Below the pieces are notes generated by a model. The model was not told where the DNA came from and did not search any database. It was given only the letters and a program-made list of their open reading frames with translations. From Pseudanabaena sp. UWO311 (lineage in GTDB: Bacteria; Cyanobacteriota; Cyanobacteriia; Pseudanabaenales; Pseudanabaenaceae), in the NCBI RefSeq assembly GCF_006937785.1, contig NZ_SJEE01000025.1:1-64000 (forward strand): a stretch of 64,000 nucleotides of DNA. The letters are read 5' to 3'. A program made the position numbers and the translations under genes. Shown piece after piece: positions 43,003 through 53,500 of the stretch (the first letter of the stretch is position 1; every line of letters begins with the position of its first letter).

Positions 43003-43374
43003 TTAGTCATGATCAATGGGAATACCAAACTGAAACCAGTGACGCTTGCGTTTAGCAAAAAAGTTACCGAATTGCAACCGATAGACCTCATCCTCATCTT
43101 GGGTTTCCAGATCTAAGTCTGACTGGGCATAGCCTGAGCAAATCAGCGCATAACCCTCATCCTGTAAAGTTTTGGATAAACCAATTACCTCATGTTGATC
43201 GATTTTCCCCGACTTGACTCGCATCGCACAAGCAGTACAAGCACCATTCAAACAGGAAAAAGGCAGGTTAATACCTTGATCTTCTAAAGAGTCCAGAATA
43301 TAGCGATCGCCCTGGATATCAGCTTCATACAGCTTATCGTTTTGACGATCGTGAATACGAATGTGATAGGACAT
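43003..43374 (-). CDS. [2Fe-2S] ferredoxin with C-terminal extension (FdC-like)
   Basis: A 123-residue plant-type ferredoxin. Cluster ligands are Cys41, Cys46, Cys49 and Cys79 (CLNGACTAC, ALICSG). It is longer than PetF (about 97 residues): a C-terminal extension with ETQDEDEVYRLQFGNFF and a final basic-aromatic stretch (KRKRHWFQFG) resembles the FdC2 group of cyanobacteria and plants. Those act in stress and iron responses rather than bulk photosynthetic transfer. Subgroup assignment is moderate. It lies 6 bp after leuD, probably cotranscribed. Confidence 0.8.
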   Translation of the reverse strand: MSYHIRIHDRQNDKLYEADIQGDRYILDSLEDQGINLPFSCLNGACTACAMRVKSGKIDQHEVIGLSKTLQDEGYALICSGYAQSDLDLETQDEDEVYRLQFGNFFAKRKRHWFQFGIPIDHD

Positions 43375-43379
43375 AGGTT

Positions 43380-43928
43380 TTACACACGAGTAGGAATCAT
43401 GCCCGTTAGTCGAGCATAATCAAATAAACCGCCCGCATCAATAACAGGTCGCACATCTCCAAGGGATTTTAAAGCAAATGTTTCGCCAGTTGTATCATTA
43501 ATAATGAGATTGTTATCAAAATCAATGGTGGCTTCTTCACCAGTTTTGAAATGATCAACTAAACAATCAACCGATTCCCAAGGATATAACTCACCCGTTG
43601 CTGTGCAGTTACGGAAGAAAATTCTGGCGTAGGACTGAGCAACCACAGCCTCTAACCCCGCTGCTCCAAGTGCGATCGGTGCATGTTCTCTGGAAGAGCC
43701 ACAACCAAAATTTTCACCCGCGATAATAATCGAATAAATCGTTTTGCTTTCGCCTTCAGGAATAAAGCGAGCATAGCGATCGGGAAGTCCGATCATGGCG
43801 TAGCTGCCAAGCTTCTCGTACTCATCAGGTTTTGATGGTACAAGCGTTAGATATTCCGCAGGAATAATTTGGTCCGTGTCAATATTGTCATCTAAGACAA
43901 ATACTTTGCCTTTAATTGTCGTACTCAT
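43380..43928 (-). CDS. leuD: 3-isopropylmalate dehydratase small subunit
   Basis: A 182-residue swivel-domain subunit that with LeuC isomerises isopropylmalate in leucine synthesis. Start at the ATG at 43928 (MSTTIKGKVFVLDDNIDTDQ); the frame stays open upstream to 44090, but that stretch translates a repeat element and is not protein. The substrate loop GENFGCGSSREHAPIAL is intact, as is IFFRNC. leuC is not in the window. Confidence 0.9.
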   Translation of the reverse strand: MSTTIKGKVFVLDDNIDTDQIIPAEYLTLVPSKPDEYEKLGSYAMIGLPDRYARFIPEGESKTIYSIIIAGENFGCGSSREHAPIALGAAGLEAVVAQSYARIFFRNCTATGELYPWESVDCLVDHFKTGEEATIDFDNNLIINDTTGETFALKSLGDVRPVIDAGGLFDYARLTGMIPTRV

Positions 43929-44003
43929 AATCTTTATTCCTAAACAATTCAGTCCACACAATCTAAAAAATACTTGGCACTTTTTTATATGTTTTAGATT
44001 TAC

Positions 44004-44079
44004 TGTAGGGTGCGTTAGCCCTAGCATAGCGCACGCTCTAGCTTTGACAATGCGTTTTGCTGCGCTAACGCACCCTACA
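44004..44079. repeat. 76-bp repeat with 16-bp inverted ends
   Basis: TGTAGGGTGCGTTAGC (44004-44019) and the exact complement (44064-44079) enclose a 44-base centre with further GCGCACGC and TGCGTTTTGC pieces. The GTAGGGTGCGTTA end is a well known dispersed element of cyanobacteria. It lies in the 154-bp leader of leuD and makes a false upstream extension of its frame. Confidence 0.75.
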
Positions 44080-44082
44080 CAA

Positions 44083-44586
44083 CTAATCAAAATAAAACAG
44101 GGTTACAACTTTGCGTTGTTCTTCAGCATCTTGACAAGTCTGTAATAAAGTCTCACTACCATGAAACGCAAAGCAAATCAGTTGCTGACACTTGGAAATG
44201 ATTTCTTGATTGCATCGGCTACTTGCTTCAGCCAAAGATAGAGTGTCATTCTCGCCATGCTCAATTAAATGGATTACATTTTCTAGCTGTTCACGAGATT
44301 CATAGGGCTGTCTATCAAGACTTTGAGGCAAAATTACAGTCAACAAATTTGGATCGGCTCGCAAAGCACCCCGAATCGCAGCAAAATTTGTACCTGTTGC
44401 TCCAGAGGTAATAATACTGTTGCCAGATAGTGCCAAAGCATAGCTGAGCAGTTCAATCAGCAGTTGATGGGTTAATGGCACATGGCGGGAACCTAAAAAC
44501 GCAATTCGCTTTGAGCCTTGCTGTTGTATCGTTGCAAGCTCTTGCAAAAAGTCGTCTAGCTTGGGTAGATTAATTGACTGAGTCAA
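44083..44586 (-). CDS. DprA/LOG-like Rossmann-fold protein
   Basis: A 167-residue protein with the nucleotide-binding pattern of the SLOG superfamily: KRIAFLGSRHVPLTHQ, SIITSGATGTNFAAIRGAL and VILPQSLDRQP. Cyanobacterial relatives are often annotated as DNA recombination-mediator protein A, but true DprA is longer, so the name is cautious. A sensor or processor of a small nucleotide is equally possible. It is upstream of leuD on the same strand, separated by the 76-bp repeat. Confidence 0.65.
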   Translation of the reverse strand: MTQSINLPKLDDFLQELATIQQQGSKRIAFLGSRHVPLTHQLLIELLSYALALSGNSIITSGATGTNFAAIRGALRADPNLLTVILPQSLDRQPYESREQLENVIHLIEHGENDTLSLAEASSRCNQEIISKCQQLICFAFHGSETLLQTCQDAEEQRKVVTLFYFD

Positions 44587-44959
44587 ACAAATCCCTCTCG
44601 TTTACTACTTACTGAACGAATACATACACAATATCACTTAACCCTAGAGAAGCAAACTATAGAGTTAATCAAGATTCGATTGTCCTGAAATATATATATA
44701 AATTAATATTATTTTCACTCTATAGGACTGATTAATGAGCAAAAATGAAATCACAATTTACCATAAGTTTCAAAGCATTTAACTACAGCGCCTTGCACTC
44801 AAAACCAAATCAATAAATCTTTTGAAAGTGTTGCTTTGTAAAACTTTCAAAAGATTTATTGATAGTTTGTCTGCTCAAAAATCGCCGTAACGTAGACTCT
44901 CATGTTCAAACCACTACAGCATTGCCGACTGGAATTGTGATAATTACCTCTAAGAAATT
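44587..44959. other. Gap with a 21-bp-arm hairpin upstream of the secretion operon
   Basis: This 373-bp AT-rich gap separates divergent genes. A hairpin with perfect 21-base arms (44809-44829 and 44843-44863, arm ATCAATAAATCTTTTGAAAG T) is its main feature, about 100 bp before the PpiC-like start. An (AT)n run is at 44692-44702. No gene is supported. Confidence 0.55.
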
Positions 44960-45676
44960 ATGGTGGGTTACTTGACGATTGACAATCTTAAAATTGAGGA
45001 AGGAAATTTTGGAGAGCTTTTAGCGATCTATCGCTTATTGCCAAGTTTTAAGCGAGAACTAGCGATCGATCGCTTGATCGCTATCATCATCCTTGATCCA
45101 GAAGAAATTAACCTAGCTTTGCAACAATTTCAGCAGCGCTACAAGCTCGTTTCGCAAGAAGCTATCCAAAATTATTGTCAAGCTTATAGTCTTACTGACG
45201 AGCAACTAAAGGCGATCGCTCTGCGTGAGTTTAAAATCGAAAAATTTAAGCAGCAGACTTGGGGAAACCGTCTCGAATCAACTTTTCTAAATCGTAGAAC
45301 TAGCTTAGATCGGGTTATTTATTCGCTGATTCGCCACAAAAACCCTGAACTTTTGCAAGAACTGTTCTTTCGGATTCAAGATGGTGAACAACCTTTTGCT
45401 GAGGTTGCTTCTCAATATTCTCAGGGTGTAGAAGCTCAAACGGGTGGAATGATTGGTCCAGTTTTGCTTAATAAACTTCCACCTGCGATCGCTGAAAAAT
45501 TACGACATAGCCTTCCCCTGCAAGTTCATCCACCTTTTCCTTTAGAAGAATGGTTTGTAATTTTACGACTAGAAAAATTTGTGCCCGCTCAGTTTGACGA
45601 TCAAACAACTCAGACGCTTCTTAATCAACTATTTGAGGAGCTTATACAAGAACAACTTTCGCAAAAGAAATCCTGA
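44960..45676 (+). CDS. PpiC/parvulin-type peptidylprolyl isomerase-like foldase
   Basis: A 238-residue protein with no signal peptide. A helical N-terminal region of SurA-like type is followed by a parvulin-like domain (about 118-215): GEQPFAEVASQYSQGVEAQT, GGMIGPVLLNKLPPAIAEKL, and WFVILRLEKFVPA. Such proteins stand next to type I secretion genes in many cyanobacteria. Here it is the first gene of that operon, 86 bp before the exporter. It likely keeps the secreted giant protein unfolded or foldable in the cytosol. That role is inferred. Confidence 0.75.
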   Translation: MVGYLTIDNLKIEEGNFGELLAIYRLLPSFKRELAIDRLIAIIILDPEEINLALQQFQQRYKLVSQEAIQNYCQAYSLTDEQLKAIALREFKIEKFKQQTWGNRLESTFLNRRTSLDRVIYSLIRHKNPELLQELFFRIQDGEQPFAEVASQYSQGVEAQTGGMIGPVLLNKLPPAIAEKLRHSLPLQVHPPFPLEEWFVILRLEKFVPAQFDDQTTQTLLNQLFEELIQEQLSQKKS

Positions 45677-45762
45677 TTATGCCTAGACATCCTAATTTTT
45701 TCTCTTTGAAAATTATTTTTTAGAATCTTTTTTGCTCCTTAAGCTCATTTAAGTTAACGCCC

Positions 45763-48711
45763 ATGTTTACCAACACCAATGCTATTCAAGAGCTCATTGA
45801 GCGCATTCCCTTATTAAAAACCCTTGATTACTCAATTGTAAAAGAACTGAGCGATCGGCTTAAACCATTGCGTTATCGGATGGGGCAGATAATCTTGCGC
45901 CGTGAAACTATGCCATCACAAGTCTTATTTCTATGGGAAGGGCAAGCAAGATTACTCGCCCAAGCACCGAAAACAACATCGCCAACGACCTTAGAAACTC
46001 TCAAAACTGGCGCGGTAATCGGATGGGCGAGTTTGATTCGTGATTTGCCCTGCGAAACGGCGATCGCATCGATGGAAAGTACCTTTTTATCGCTAGACGA
46101 AGCTGATTTTTGGCAATTTTGCGATCGCGATCTTGGTTTTAAGAAAGCTTTTACTGACCAAATCGCCTCCTCAGAAGTGTTTGATCTATTTGCGATCGAG
46201 ATGGATCGCCGTGCGCAGTTTCCTAAAGATTTTACGCAGCGAGCTCGCAATGCATGGCAAGATGCGCAAGTATTGACTTTAACTGCGGGTAAAAACTCGA
46301 TTGCACCGCTTGATCCTGATTTTGTGTGGCTTGTTAGTGGTGGTCAAAATACGGCAATACCATCTGGAACAAGAGTTGAGCCAAATCGTACTGTCTTTGA
46401 GATTCCAGAGTCTAGCTATTTGCGTTTAATTGGCTTGCGCGATGATTTCGCTGTGGCTACTGAAGTTGTGACAGAATTGCCAGATCATCCCACTGCTTTT
46501 GATATTCCTTATGCTCCTGATTTGCCTACAGCTAGCGATCGCAGCGATCTCAAAACCCAAGACTATCCTTATGTCTATGGACGCGGGCCCCTTGATGCGT
46601 CAGTGGCTTGTTTTGAGATGCTAGCGAAATATTGGAGTATGCCGTTTAATCGCCATGTGATCAAACGGGCGATCGCTAATCAATACGATCGCTCCCAAAG
46701 TATCTCTTTGCAGCTATGCGGTATGATTGCCGAACTCATGGGACTAAATGGGCAGTTGGTAACGATTCCTGCGAGTGCGATTAGTCAAGTTCCTACGCCA
46801 GCTTTATTACCTTGGCAAGATACCTTTGCAGTGCTTTACAAAACTAGCGATCGCGAACAGATATTAGGTATTCCTGAACAGGGAATTGTAATAAAGAAAA
46901 CTGCTCAATTTGCCGATCTTTGGGGCGAATCGGGACAAATTTTAATCATTCAACCGACTAAGGATACCCCCCAACAAAAATTTGGACTATCTTGGTTTTT
47001 ACCATCTCTCAAGCGCTACCGAAATCCTTTAATCACGGTTTTAGTTGCCTCTTTCTTTGTGCAGCTATTAGGGCTAGCAAATCCTCTGATTACCCAAGTA
47101 ATCATTGATAAAGTAATTATGCAAAATTCCCTACCTTCCTTAAATATTTTGGGAATTCTGCTCTTAACGATCGCCTTTTTTGAAGCTTTAATTACTGCAC
47201 TGCGAACCTACTTATTTGTAAATACAACTAATCGCATTGATTTAACCCTCGGATCAGAAACCATTGATCATCTCGTCAGGTTGCCCTTGCGATATTTTGA
47301 AAAGCGATCAGTAGGAGAACTATCTAGTCGGATCGGCGAACTCGAAAATATTCGCCAATTTTTAACAGGAACGGCGCTTACCGTTGTCCTTGATGCGGTA
47401 TTTTCTGTCGTTTATATCGTTGTGATGATTTGTTATAGCTGGCTGTTGACTCTTGTGGCACTGGCAACCGTCCCCCTGTTTGCGCTGCTGACCTTTATTG
47501 TTGCGCCGATCGTCAGGGGGCAGCTTCGCAATAAAGCCGAGCGCAATGCCGAAACTCAGTCCTATTTAGTGGAAGTTGTTTCAGGTATCCAGACTGTTAA
47601 GGCTCAAAGTATCGAATTGCAGTCACGATGGGAATGGCAACGCCGCTATGCTCGCTATGTTTCCGATGGATTTAAGACTGTCGTAACTTCCACGACTGCG
47701 GGTTCCATGAGTCAGTTTTTAAATCAGTTTTCTAATCTGTTACTGCTATGGGTTGGGGCTTTTTTGGTACTGGATGGCAAACTGTCGTTAGGACAGCTAA
47801 TTGCGTTTCGGATCATTGCGGGATATACGACTTCACCACTTCTGCGTCTAATTCAACTCTGGCAAAATTTTCAAGAAACAGCGCTCTCTTTGGAACGACT
47901 CAGCGATATTATTAATCATCCTCAAGAACAAGAAGAAGCAGGACGGCGCAATATTCCCATGCCTGCTATTAAAGGGGCAGTGCGCTATGAGAATGTCAAT
48001 TTTCGTTTTAATCCCAATGGACCTTTGCAGCTAAACAACGTTAATCTAGATGTTCCTAATGGTCAATTTGTCGGCGTTGTCGGTACTAGTGGTGCAGGCA
48101 AAAGTACTCTGACAAAGTTAATGTCGCGTCTGTATGAACCTGAGGCAGGTCGAATTTTTATCGATGAGTATGATATCGGTAAAGTAGAACTCTATTCTTT
48201 GCGAAGGCAAATAGGAGTGGTTTTGCAAGATACGTTGCTATTTGACGGTACGGTGCAGCAAAATATTGCGTTAACAAATCCTGATGCTACCCCTGATGAG
48301 ATTGTGGCAGCGGCTCGAACTGCTTGTGCTCATGATTTCATTATGCAATTGCCTCAAGGTTATGAGTCGCGAGTGGGAGAACGTGGGGCTTCTCTTTCTG
48401 GAGGACAAAGACAGAGGATTGCGATCGCGCGGACTATTCTCCAAAAACCTCAATTACTGATTCTTGATGAAGCAACTAGTGCTCTCGACTACAATACTGA
48501 GCGGCAGGTCTGTCTAAATCTGGCTGATGAGTTTCGCGGACGCACGGTTTTCTTTATTACGCATCGCCTTGCTACGATTCATAGTGCTGATTTGATTTTG
48601 CTGATGGATAGTGGAAGGGTCGCTGAACAAGGAACTCACGCAGAATTAATGGCTTTACAAGATCGCTATTTCTGCCTATATCGCCAGCAGGAAGCGGCAG
48701 GTGATTCCTAA
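45763..48711 (+). CDS. Type I secretion ABC exporter with cNMP-like and degenerate C39 domains
   Basis: A 982-residue protein. Domain order: cyclic-nucleotide-binding-like fold (about 10-140), a linker, a C39 peptidase-like domain (about 270-400), six membrane helices (410-700) and an ATPase with GTSGAGKST, LSGGQRQRIAIARTIL and ILDEATSALD. In the C39-like domain the usual DCG catalytic Cys is Ala (GPLDASVACFEML), and the His position (GH.VVL) reads DTFAVL. So the peptidase is dead, as in the HlyB CLD, and may only bind substrate. The protein fits HlyB-like secretion rather than bacteriocin leader cleavage. The HlyD gene follows after 63 bp. Confidence 0.87.
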   Translation: MFTNTNAIQELIERIPLLKTLDYSIVKELSDRLKPLRYRMGQIILRRETMPSQVLFLWEGQARLLAQAPKTTSPTTLETLKTGAVIGWASLIRDLPCETAIASMESTFLSLDEADFWQFCDRDLGFKKAFTDQIASSEVFDLFAIEMDRRAQFPKDFTQRARNAWQDAQVLTLTAGKNSIAPLDPDFVWLVSGGQNTAIPSGTRVEPNRTVFEIPESSYLRLIGLRDDFAVATEVVTELPDHPTAFDIPYAPDLPTASDRSDLKTQDYPYVYGRGPLDASVACFEMLAKYWSMPFNRHVIKRAIANQYDRSQSISLQLCGMIAELMGLNGQLVTIPASAISQVPTPALLPWQDTFAVLYKTSDREQILGIPEQGIVIKKTAQFADLWGESGQILIIQPTKDTPQQKFGLSWFLPSLKRYRNPLITVLVASFFVQLLGLANPLITQVIIDKVIMQNSLPSLNILGILLLTIAFFEALITALRTYLFVNTTNRIDLTLGSETIDHLVRLPLRYFEKRSVGELSSRIGELENIRQFLTGTALTVVLDAVFSVVYIVVMICYSWLLTLVALATVPLFALLTFIVAPIVRGQLRNKAERNAETQSYLVEVVSGIQTVKAQSIELQSRWEWQRRYARYVSDGFKTVVTSTTAGSMSQFLNQFSNLLLLWVGAFLVLDGKLSLGQLIAFRIIAGYTTSPLLRLIQLWQNFQETALSLERLSDIINHPQEQEEAGRRNIPMPAIKGAVRYENVNFRFNPNGPLQLNNVNLDVPNGQFVGVVGTSGAGKSTLTKLMSRLYEPEAGRIFIDEYDIGKVELYSLRRQIGVVLQDTLLFDGTVQQNIALTNPDATPDEIVAAARTACAHDFIMQLPQGYESRVGERGASLSGGQRQRIAIARTILQKPQLLILDEATSALDYNTERQVCLNLADEFRGRTVFFITHRLATIHSADLILLMDSGRVAEQGTHAELMALQDRYFCLYRQQEAAGDS

Positions 48712-48774
48712 ACAAATTTATTACTTTGCGTTTGAGGACATTAAGACTAACTACAAAATAAAGGTGAAAAGATC

Positions 48775-50322
48775 ATGACAAATAATAACGGTAATCAACC
48801 AACTCCAAAATTAGCAAAGATCGCGACCGAAGATTTAGTCTCTAATGATGGTCTGGATAAACCTGCTACGGCGATCGCTAAAAAAAGTAATTTCGATCAG
48901 CCCTTAGCCTTAAGTCAATCACCGAAATGGATTCCTGCGATTCTATGGACATTAGTCGGCTCAGTGACAGTGGCAATTATTTGGGCTTCGGTAGCGAGAA
49001 TCGAAGAATCAATCCCTGCTCAGGGCAAACTTGAACCACAGGGAGCAGTTAAGGAAGTACGTATTCCTGCTAATGGTCTACTTAAGGAGGTATTAATCAA
49101 AGATGGACAGAAAGTCAAGGAAGGCGAAGTATTATTGCGGATTGATGCAACTGTAGCGAAGTCTCAGCTTGAATCCTTGCAAAAACTCCGCAAAAATCTC
49201 CAGCAGGAAAGCCAGTTTTATCGAGAAGTTCTCAATGGCAAAGCCGCAGAAATTGATGGAGCAAAAGTGAGTGTTGTCCCTGTGGAATTTTTTGCCCTAG
49301 CTCGAAATCGCGAAGCATTAATGACGGAAATGCAACTATATCGAATGCAAGTCAATGGTGGTGGCGCAAATCTGACAGGTGATCAACAGGATCGGCTGAT
49401 TGCGTCAAGGGCAGAACTAGGCTCGCGATCGCAAGCGGCTGAGGCGAATATTAATCAGTCACTTGAACAATTAAATCAAACACGAATTAATCGCGCCAGC
49501 AAAGCAAACGCCTTGGCGATTGATGCCAAAATTCTGAATGATCTAGAAATTGCCGTTAAAGAAGGAGCAATCTCTCGTGTTCAATACCTCAAACAACAAC
49601 AACAGGTAATCGCTACGGAGTCAGAAATTCGGCAGTTAGCACGGGAGGAAATGAGGATTCAGGCTGCGATCGCGGAGGGACAAGCCCGACTGAATAATAC
49701 CTTTGACATTACCCGCAAAGAGTTGACTAGCCAAATTGCCGATAATACAAAACGCATTGCTGAAATCGATAGTCAATTTACTAAAGCCTTGGTGGACAAT
49801 ACCAAGAGACTTGCAGAAGTAGAAGGTCAAATTAAACAAGCAGAAGTATTACTAAAAAACCAAGAACTCCTTGCCCCTGCCTCAGGTACAGTATTTGAAC
49901 TAAAAGCAGGGCTTGGCTATGTGGCGAACCCCAATGCTGGAGAAGTTGTGTTGAAAATTGTACCTGACGATCTGCTCGTAGTGAAGGTTTATATTAGTAA
50001 CCAAGACATCGGGTTTGTCAAAGAAGGAATGGCTGTAGATGTCAGAATTGACTCTTTCCCTTTCACTGAGTTTGGTGATGTAAAGGGTAAATTAATCTCG
50101 ATAGGTTCTGATGCTCTACCACCTGACCAAACCAATCCGACCTATCGATTTCCTGCAAAGGTACTGCTTGAGAAACAATTCCTAGAGACTAATGGACGCA
50201 AAATTAATTTGCAGTCGGGAATGTCACTAACGGCAAATATCAAAATTCGCGATCGCACAGTTATGAGTTTATTCACAGACTTCTTTGTCACAAATACTGA
50301 AAAGCTGAAATTTGTCCGTTAA
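48775..50322 (+). CDS. HlyD family membrane-fusion adaptor
   Basis: A 515-residue periplasmic adaptor. The N-terminal cytosolic tail (about 1-60) precedes one membrane helix (ILWTLVGSVTVAIIWASVA); then a split biotinyl-lipoyl-like domain (GLLKEVLIKDGQKVKEGEVL and LLAPASGTVFELKAGLGYV), with a long coiled-coil hairpin between (about 130-360), and a beta-barrel end. It bridges the ABC exporter to an outer-membrane TolC-like channel, which is not in the window. AAAGGTG before the ATG at 48775 is the ribosome binding site. Confidence 0.9.
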   Translation: MTNNNGNQPTPKLAKIATEDLVSNDGLDKPATAIAKKSNFDQPLALSQSPKWIPAILWTLVGSVTVAIIWASVARIEESIPAQGKLEPQGAVKEVRIPANGLLKEVLIKDGQKVKEGEVLLRIDATVAKSQLESLQKLRKNLQQESQFYREVLNGKAAEIDGAKVSVVPVEFFALARNREALMTEMQLYRMQVNGGGANLTGDQQDRLIASRAELGSRSQAAEANINQSLEQLNQTRINRASKANALAIDAKILNDLEIAVKEGAISRVQYLKQQQQVIATESEIRQLAREEMRIQAAIAEGQARLNNTFDITRKELTSQIADNTKRIAEIDSQFTKALVDNTKRLAEVEGQIKQAEVLLKNQELLAPASGTVFELKAGLGYVANPNAGEVVLKIVPDDLLVVKVYISNQDIGFVKEGMAVDVRIDSFPFTEFGDVKGKLISIGSDALPPDQTNPTYRFPAKVLLEKQFLETNGRKINLQSGMSLTANIKIRDRTVMSLFTDFFVTNTEKLKFVR

Positions 50323-50535
50323 ATGAAGGTTGTATAACTTTTGAATAACTTTTCTCTGTTTACATGCTGAATTCTTTAGGATAACCTTGTTTTAGTTACA
50401 TCGGTGAAGGTAAGCGATCGCATAGCAAAAACGGAATTACCGTTATGCAGTTATGCTCTGGGGGGAGAGAGCTAATCTGGATGTTGTTAGCTAAGAAGTA
50501 CGGGGCTAAACAATTACAGCAGCAGGGAAAATATT

Positions 50536-53500
50536 ATGTCTGACAGCCAGAATGCAGGCTCAACCTTTGGTTTTGGCAATTATGGGGGCAACACTTCTAT
50601 CTTTGGAGCTAATCAACTTCCAGATGTTTTAAGCCTTGTTCAGTCCAAATTCCAACAAGCTGCCGCTAGTCCTGATCTGTTTGCCCAAGTTTTTGGAGAC
50701 AAGGCGAATACGGCGGAAATACAGGCAATGCGATCGCAATGGTCTGTAGGAGACTTTAGCCAATTACCATCTGTACAAATACTTGCGGCTGCTAACTTTA
50801 ATAATGCAGTAGGTGCATACGCAAGTTCTAGCCAGACCGTCTATCTTTCGGATACATTGTTGCAGGATAGTGCTGCACCACTCGATTCATTTTTAGGTGC
50901 CGCAGGAATTCTGGTTGAAGAAACTTTTCATTGGTTAGATAGTCTCGTTGGATCTGACACTCAAGGGGATGAAGGAGAACTTGCAAGGCTATTGGTATTT
51001 GGCGAATCTGTAAGTAATACTGAGCTGACTCGTATCAAGCAAGAAGATGATCTCGGCTTTATTACTCTTAATGGACAGTCAATATCTGTGGAACAAGCTG
51101 GAACAAATGTAACCGTTGAAACATTTGGTAACACCAAACTACTAAAAGATGAATCGGAATTACTATCTGCACAGGTAGGCAGTAACACTGCTGTTGCCAT
51201 CAAGTACAACGGCTCACAAATTTACACAAGTATTTTTACTTCTGCTGGATGGGAAGCAGTAGCAGTTGAAACTGTTGGCGGACAAAATCAAGTTCTATGG
51301 AAAAATGCTGTTGCGAATTCGGTAGTAGTGTGGAATTTAGATAGTAGTTGGAATTTTCAATCCTCTGGCAGTATCTTGGCTTTGAATTCTGGGGGCACTC
51401 TGACTCAAGAGTCTAACTTTGGAGTAGACCTCAATGGTGATAGCTTTACGGGATCTGTGAGCCTTGAGTGGCAAGGTAGTACAAAACTGGTCAAAGGTGC
51501 ATCTAACTTGTTATTTGCACAGGTTGGCAATAATACACCAGTTGCCATCAACTACAATGGATCGCAACTTTACACAGGTATTTTTGCGTCTGCTGGATGG
51601 GAAACAGTAGCAGTTGAAACTATTGGTGGACAAAATCAAGTTCTATGGAAAAATGCTGCTGCGAATAATGCCGTAGTATGGAATTTGGATAGTAATTGGA
51701 ATTTTCAATCCTCTGGTAGTTTAATAGCTTTGAATTCTTCTGGTGCTCTGATTCTAGAAACCAATTTTGGAGTAGATCTTAATAGTAATGGCTATAAAGG
51801 GGCTGTAAGCATCGCCGTTGAATCGCTAGGAAATACAAAACTGCTCAAAGATGGATCTAACTTTTTGTCTGCACAGGTCGGAAGCAATACACCTGTTTCA
51901 ATCAAGTACAACGGACAACAAATTTATACAACTATTTTTGCATCTGCTGGCTGGGAAACAGTAGCCGTTGAAACTGTGAGTGGACAAAATCAAGTTCTAT
52001 GGAAAAACGCTGCTGCGAACAATGCCGTGGTATGGAATTTGGATAGTAATTGGAATTTTCAATACTCTGGCAGCATTCTAGCCTTGAACTCTGCTGGCGC
52101 TCTAACTCAAGAGACCACATTTGGTGTAGATATAAATGGCGATAGCTATGTGGGGTTTGCCTTTAGCGGTGCATATTTGGAATTGTTTGGTAATACAAAA
52201 CTGGTCAGAGATGCATCTAACTTGTTATACGCACAAGTTGGCAATAATGCTTCTATTTCAATCAAGTACAACGGACAACAGATTTACACAACTATTTTTG
52301 CTTCCGCTGGCTGGGAAACAGTAGCAGTTGATACTGTGAATGGACAAAATCAAGTTCTATGGAAAAACATTGCTACAAATAATGCTGTAGTGTGGAATTT
52401 GGATAGTAATTGGAATTTTCAATCCTCTGGTAGTTTATTAGCCTTAAATTCTGTTGACGCGCTTACTCAAGAGGCTAAATTTGGTGTAGATATCAATGGT
52501 GATCGCTTCGTCGGTTCTGGCACTCCTACTAATTCGTCCACATCTGTTGAAGCGCTTGGTAATACAAAACTGGTCAAAGATACATATAGCTTGTTGTATG
52601 CACAGGTTGGCAATAATACTCCTGTTGCCATCAAGTACAACGGATCGCAAATTTACACAAGTATTTTTACTTCTGCTGGATGGGAAGCAGTAGCAGTTGA
52701 AACTGTTGGCGGACAAAACCAAGTTCTATGGAAAAATGTTGTTGCGAATTCGGTAGTAGTGTGGAATTTAGATAGTAGTTGGAATTTTCAATCCTCTGGC
52801 AGTATCTTGGCTTTGAATTCTGGGGGCACTCTGACTCAAGAGTCTAACTTTGGAGTAGACCTCAATGGTGATAGCTTTACGGGATCTGTGAGCCTTGAGT
52901 GGCAAGGTAGTACAAAACTGGTCAAAGGTGCATCTAACTTGTTATTTGCACAGGTTGGCAATAATACACCAGTTGCCATCAACTACAATGGATCGCAACT
53001 TTACACAGGTATTTTTGCGTCTGCTGGATGGGAAACAGTAGCAGTTGAAACTATTGGTGGACAAAATCAAGTTCTATGGAAAAATGCTGCTGCGAATAAT
53101 GCCGTAGTATGGAATTTGGATAGTAATTGGAATTTTCAATCCTCTGGTAGTTTAATAGCTTTGAATTCTTCTGGTGCTCTGATTCTAGAAACCAATTTTG
53201 GAGTAGACCTCAATCGTGATGGTTTTGTTGGATCTGTTCCAGATTTAGTAATCACAGGACAAACAGCAACAAGTACAGTCACAGTTGGGGGGGTGGTAAA
53301 CATAGGTGCGTACACGCAGAACAATGGGAATGGAAGTGCAAGCAGCAACTATGTGCGGTATTGGCTCTCGAATGACACAATTTTGGATGGCAATGACACA
53401 TTCATTAATTATCAATATGTTGGTGCATTGAATGCAGGAGCTTCACAATACAACAGCTTGAATTTTACCTATAACAGTAGTTGGGGAACAGGAACGAAAT

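Noticed and set aside
43929-44090. N-terminal extension of leuD
   Set aside because: The extension translates the 76-bp dispersed repeat and contains cysteine-rich sequence unknown in LeuD; MSTTIKGK is the family start.
52444-52722. Antisense open frames within the W-rich repeats
   Set aside because: They recur with the repeat period and only reflect the coding strand.
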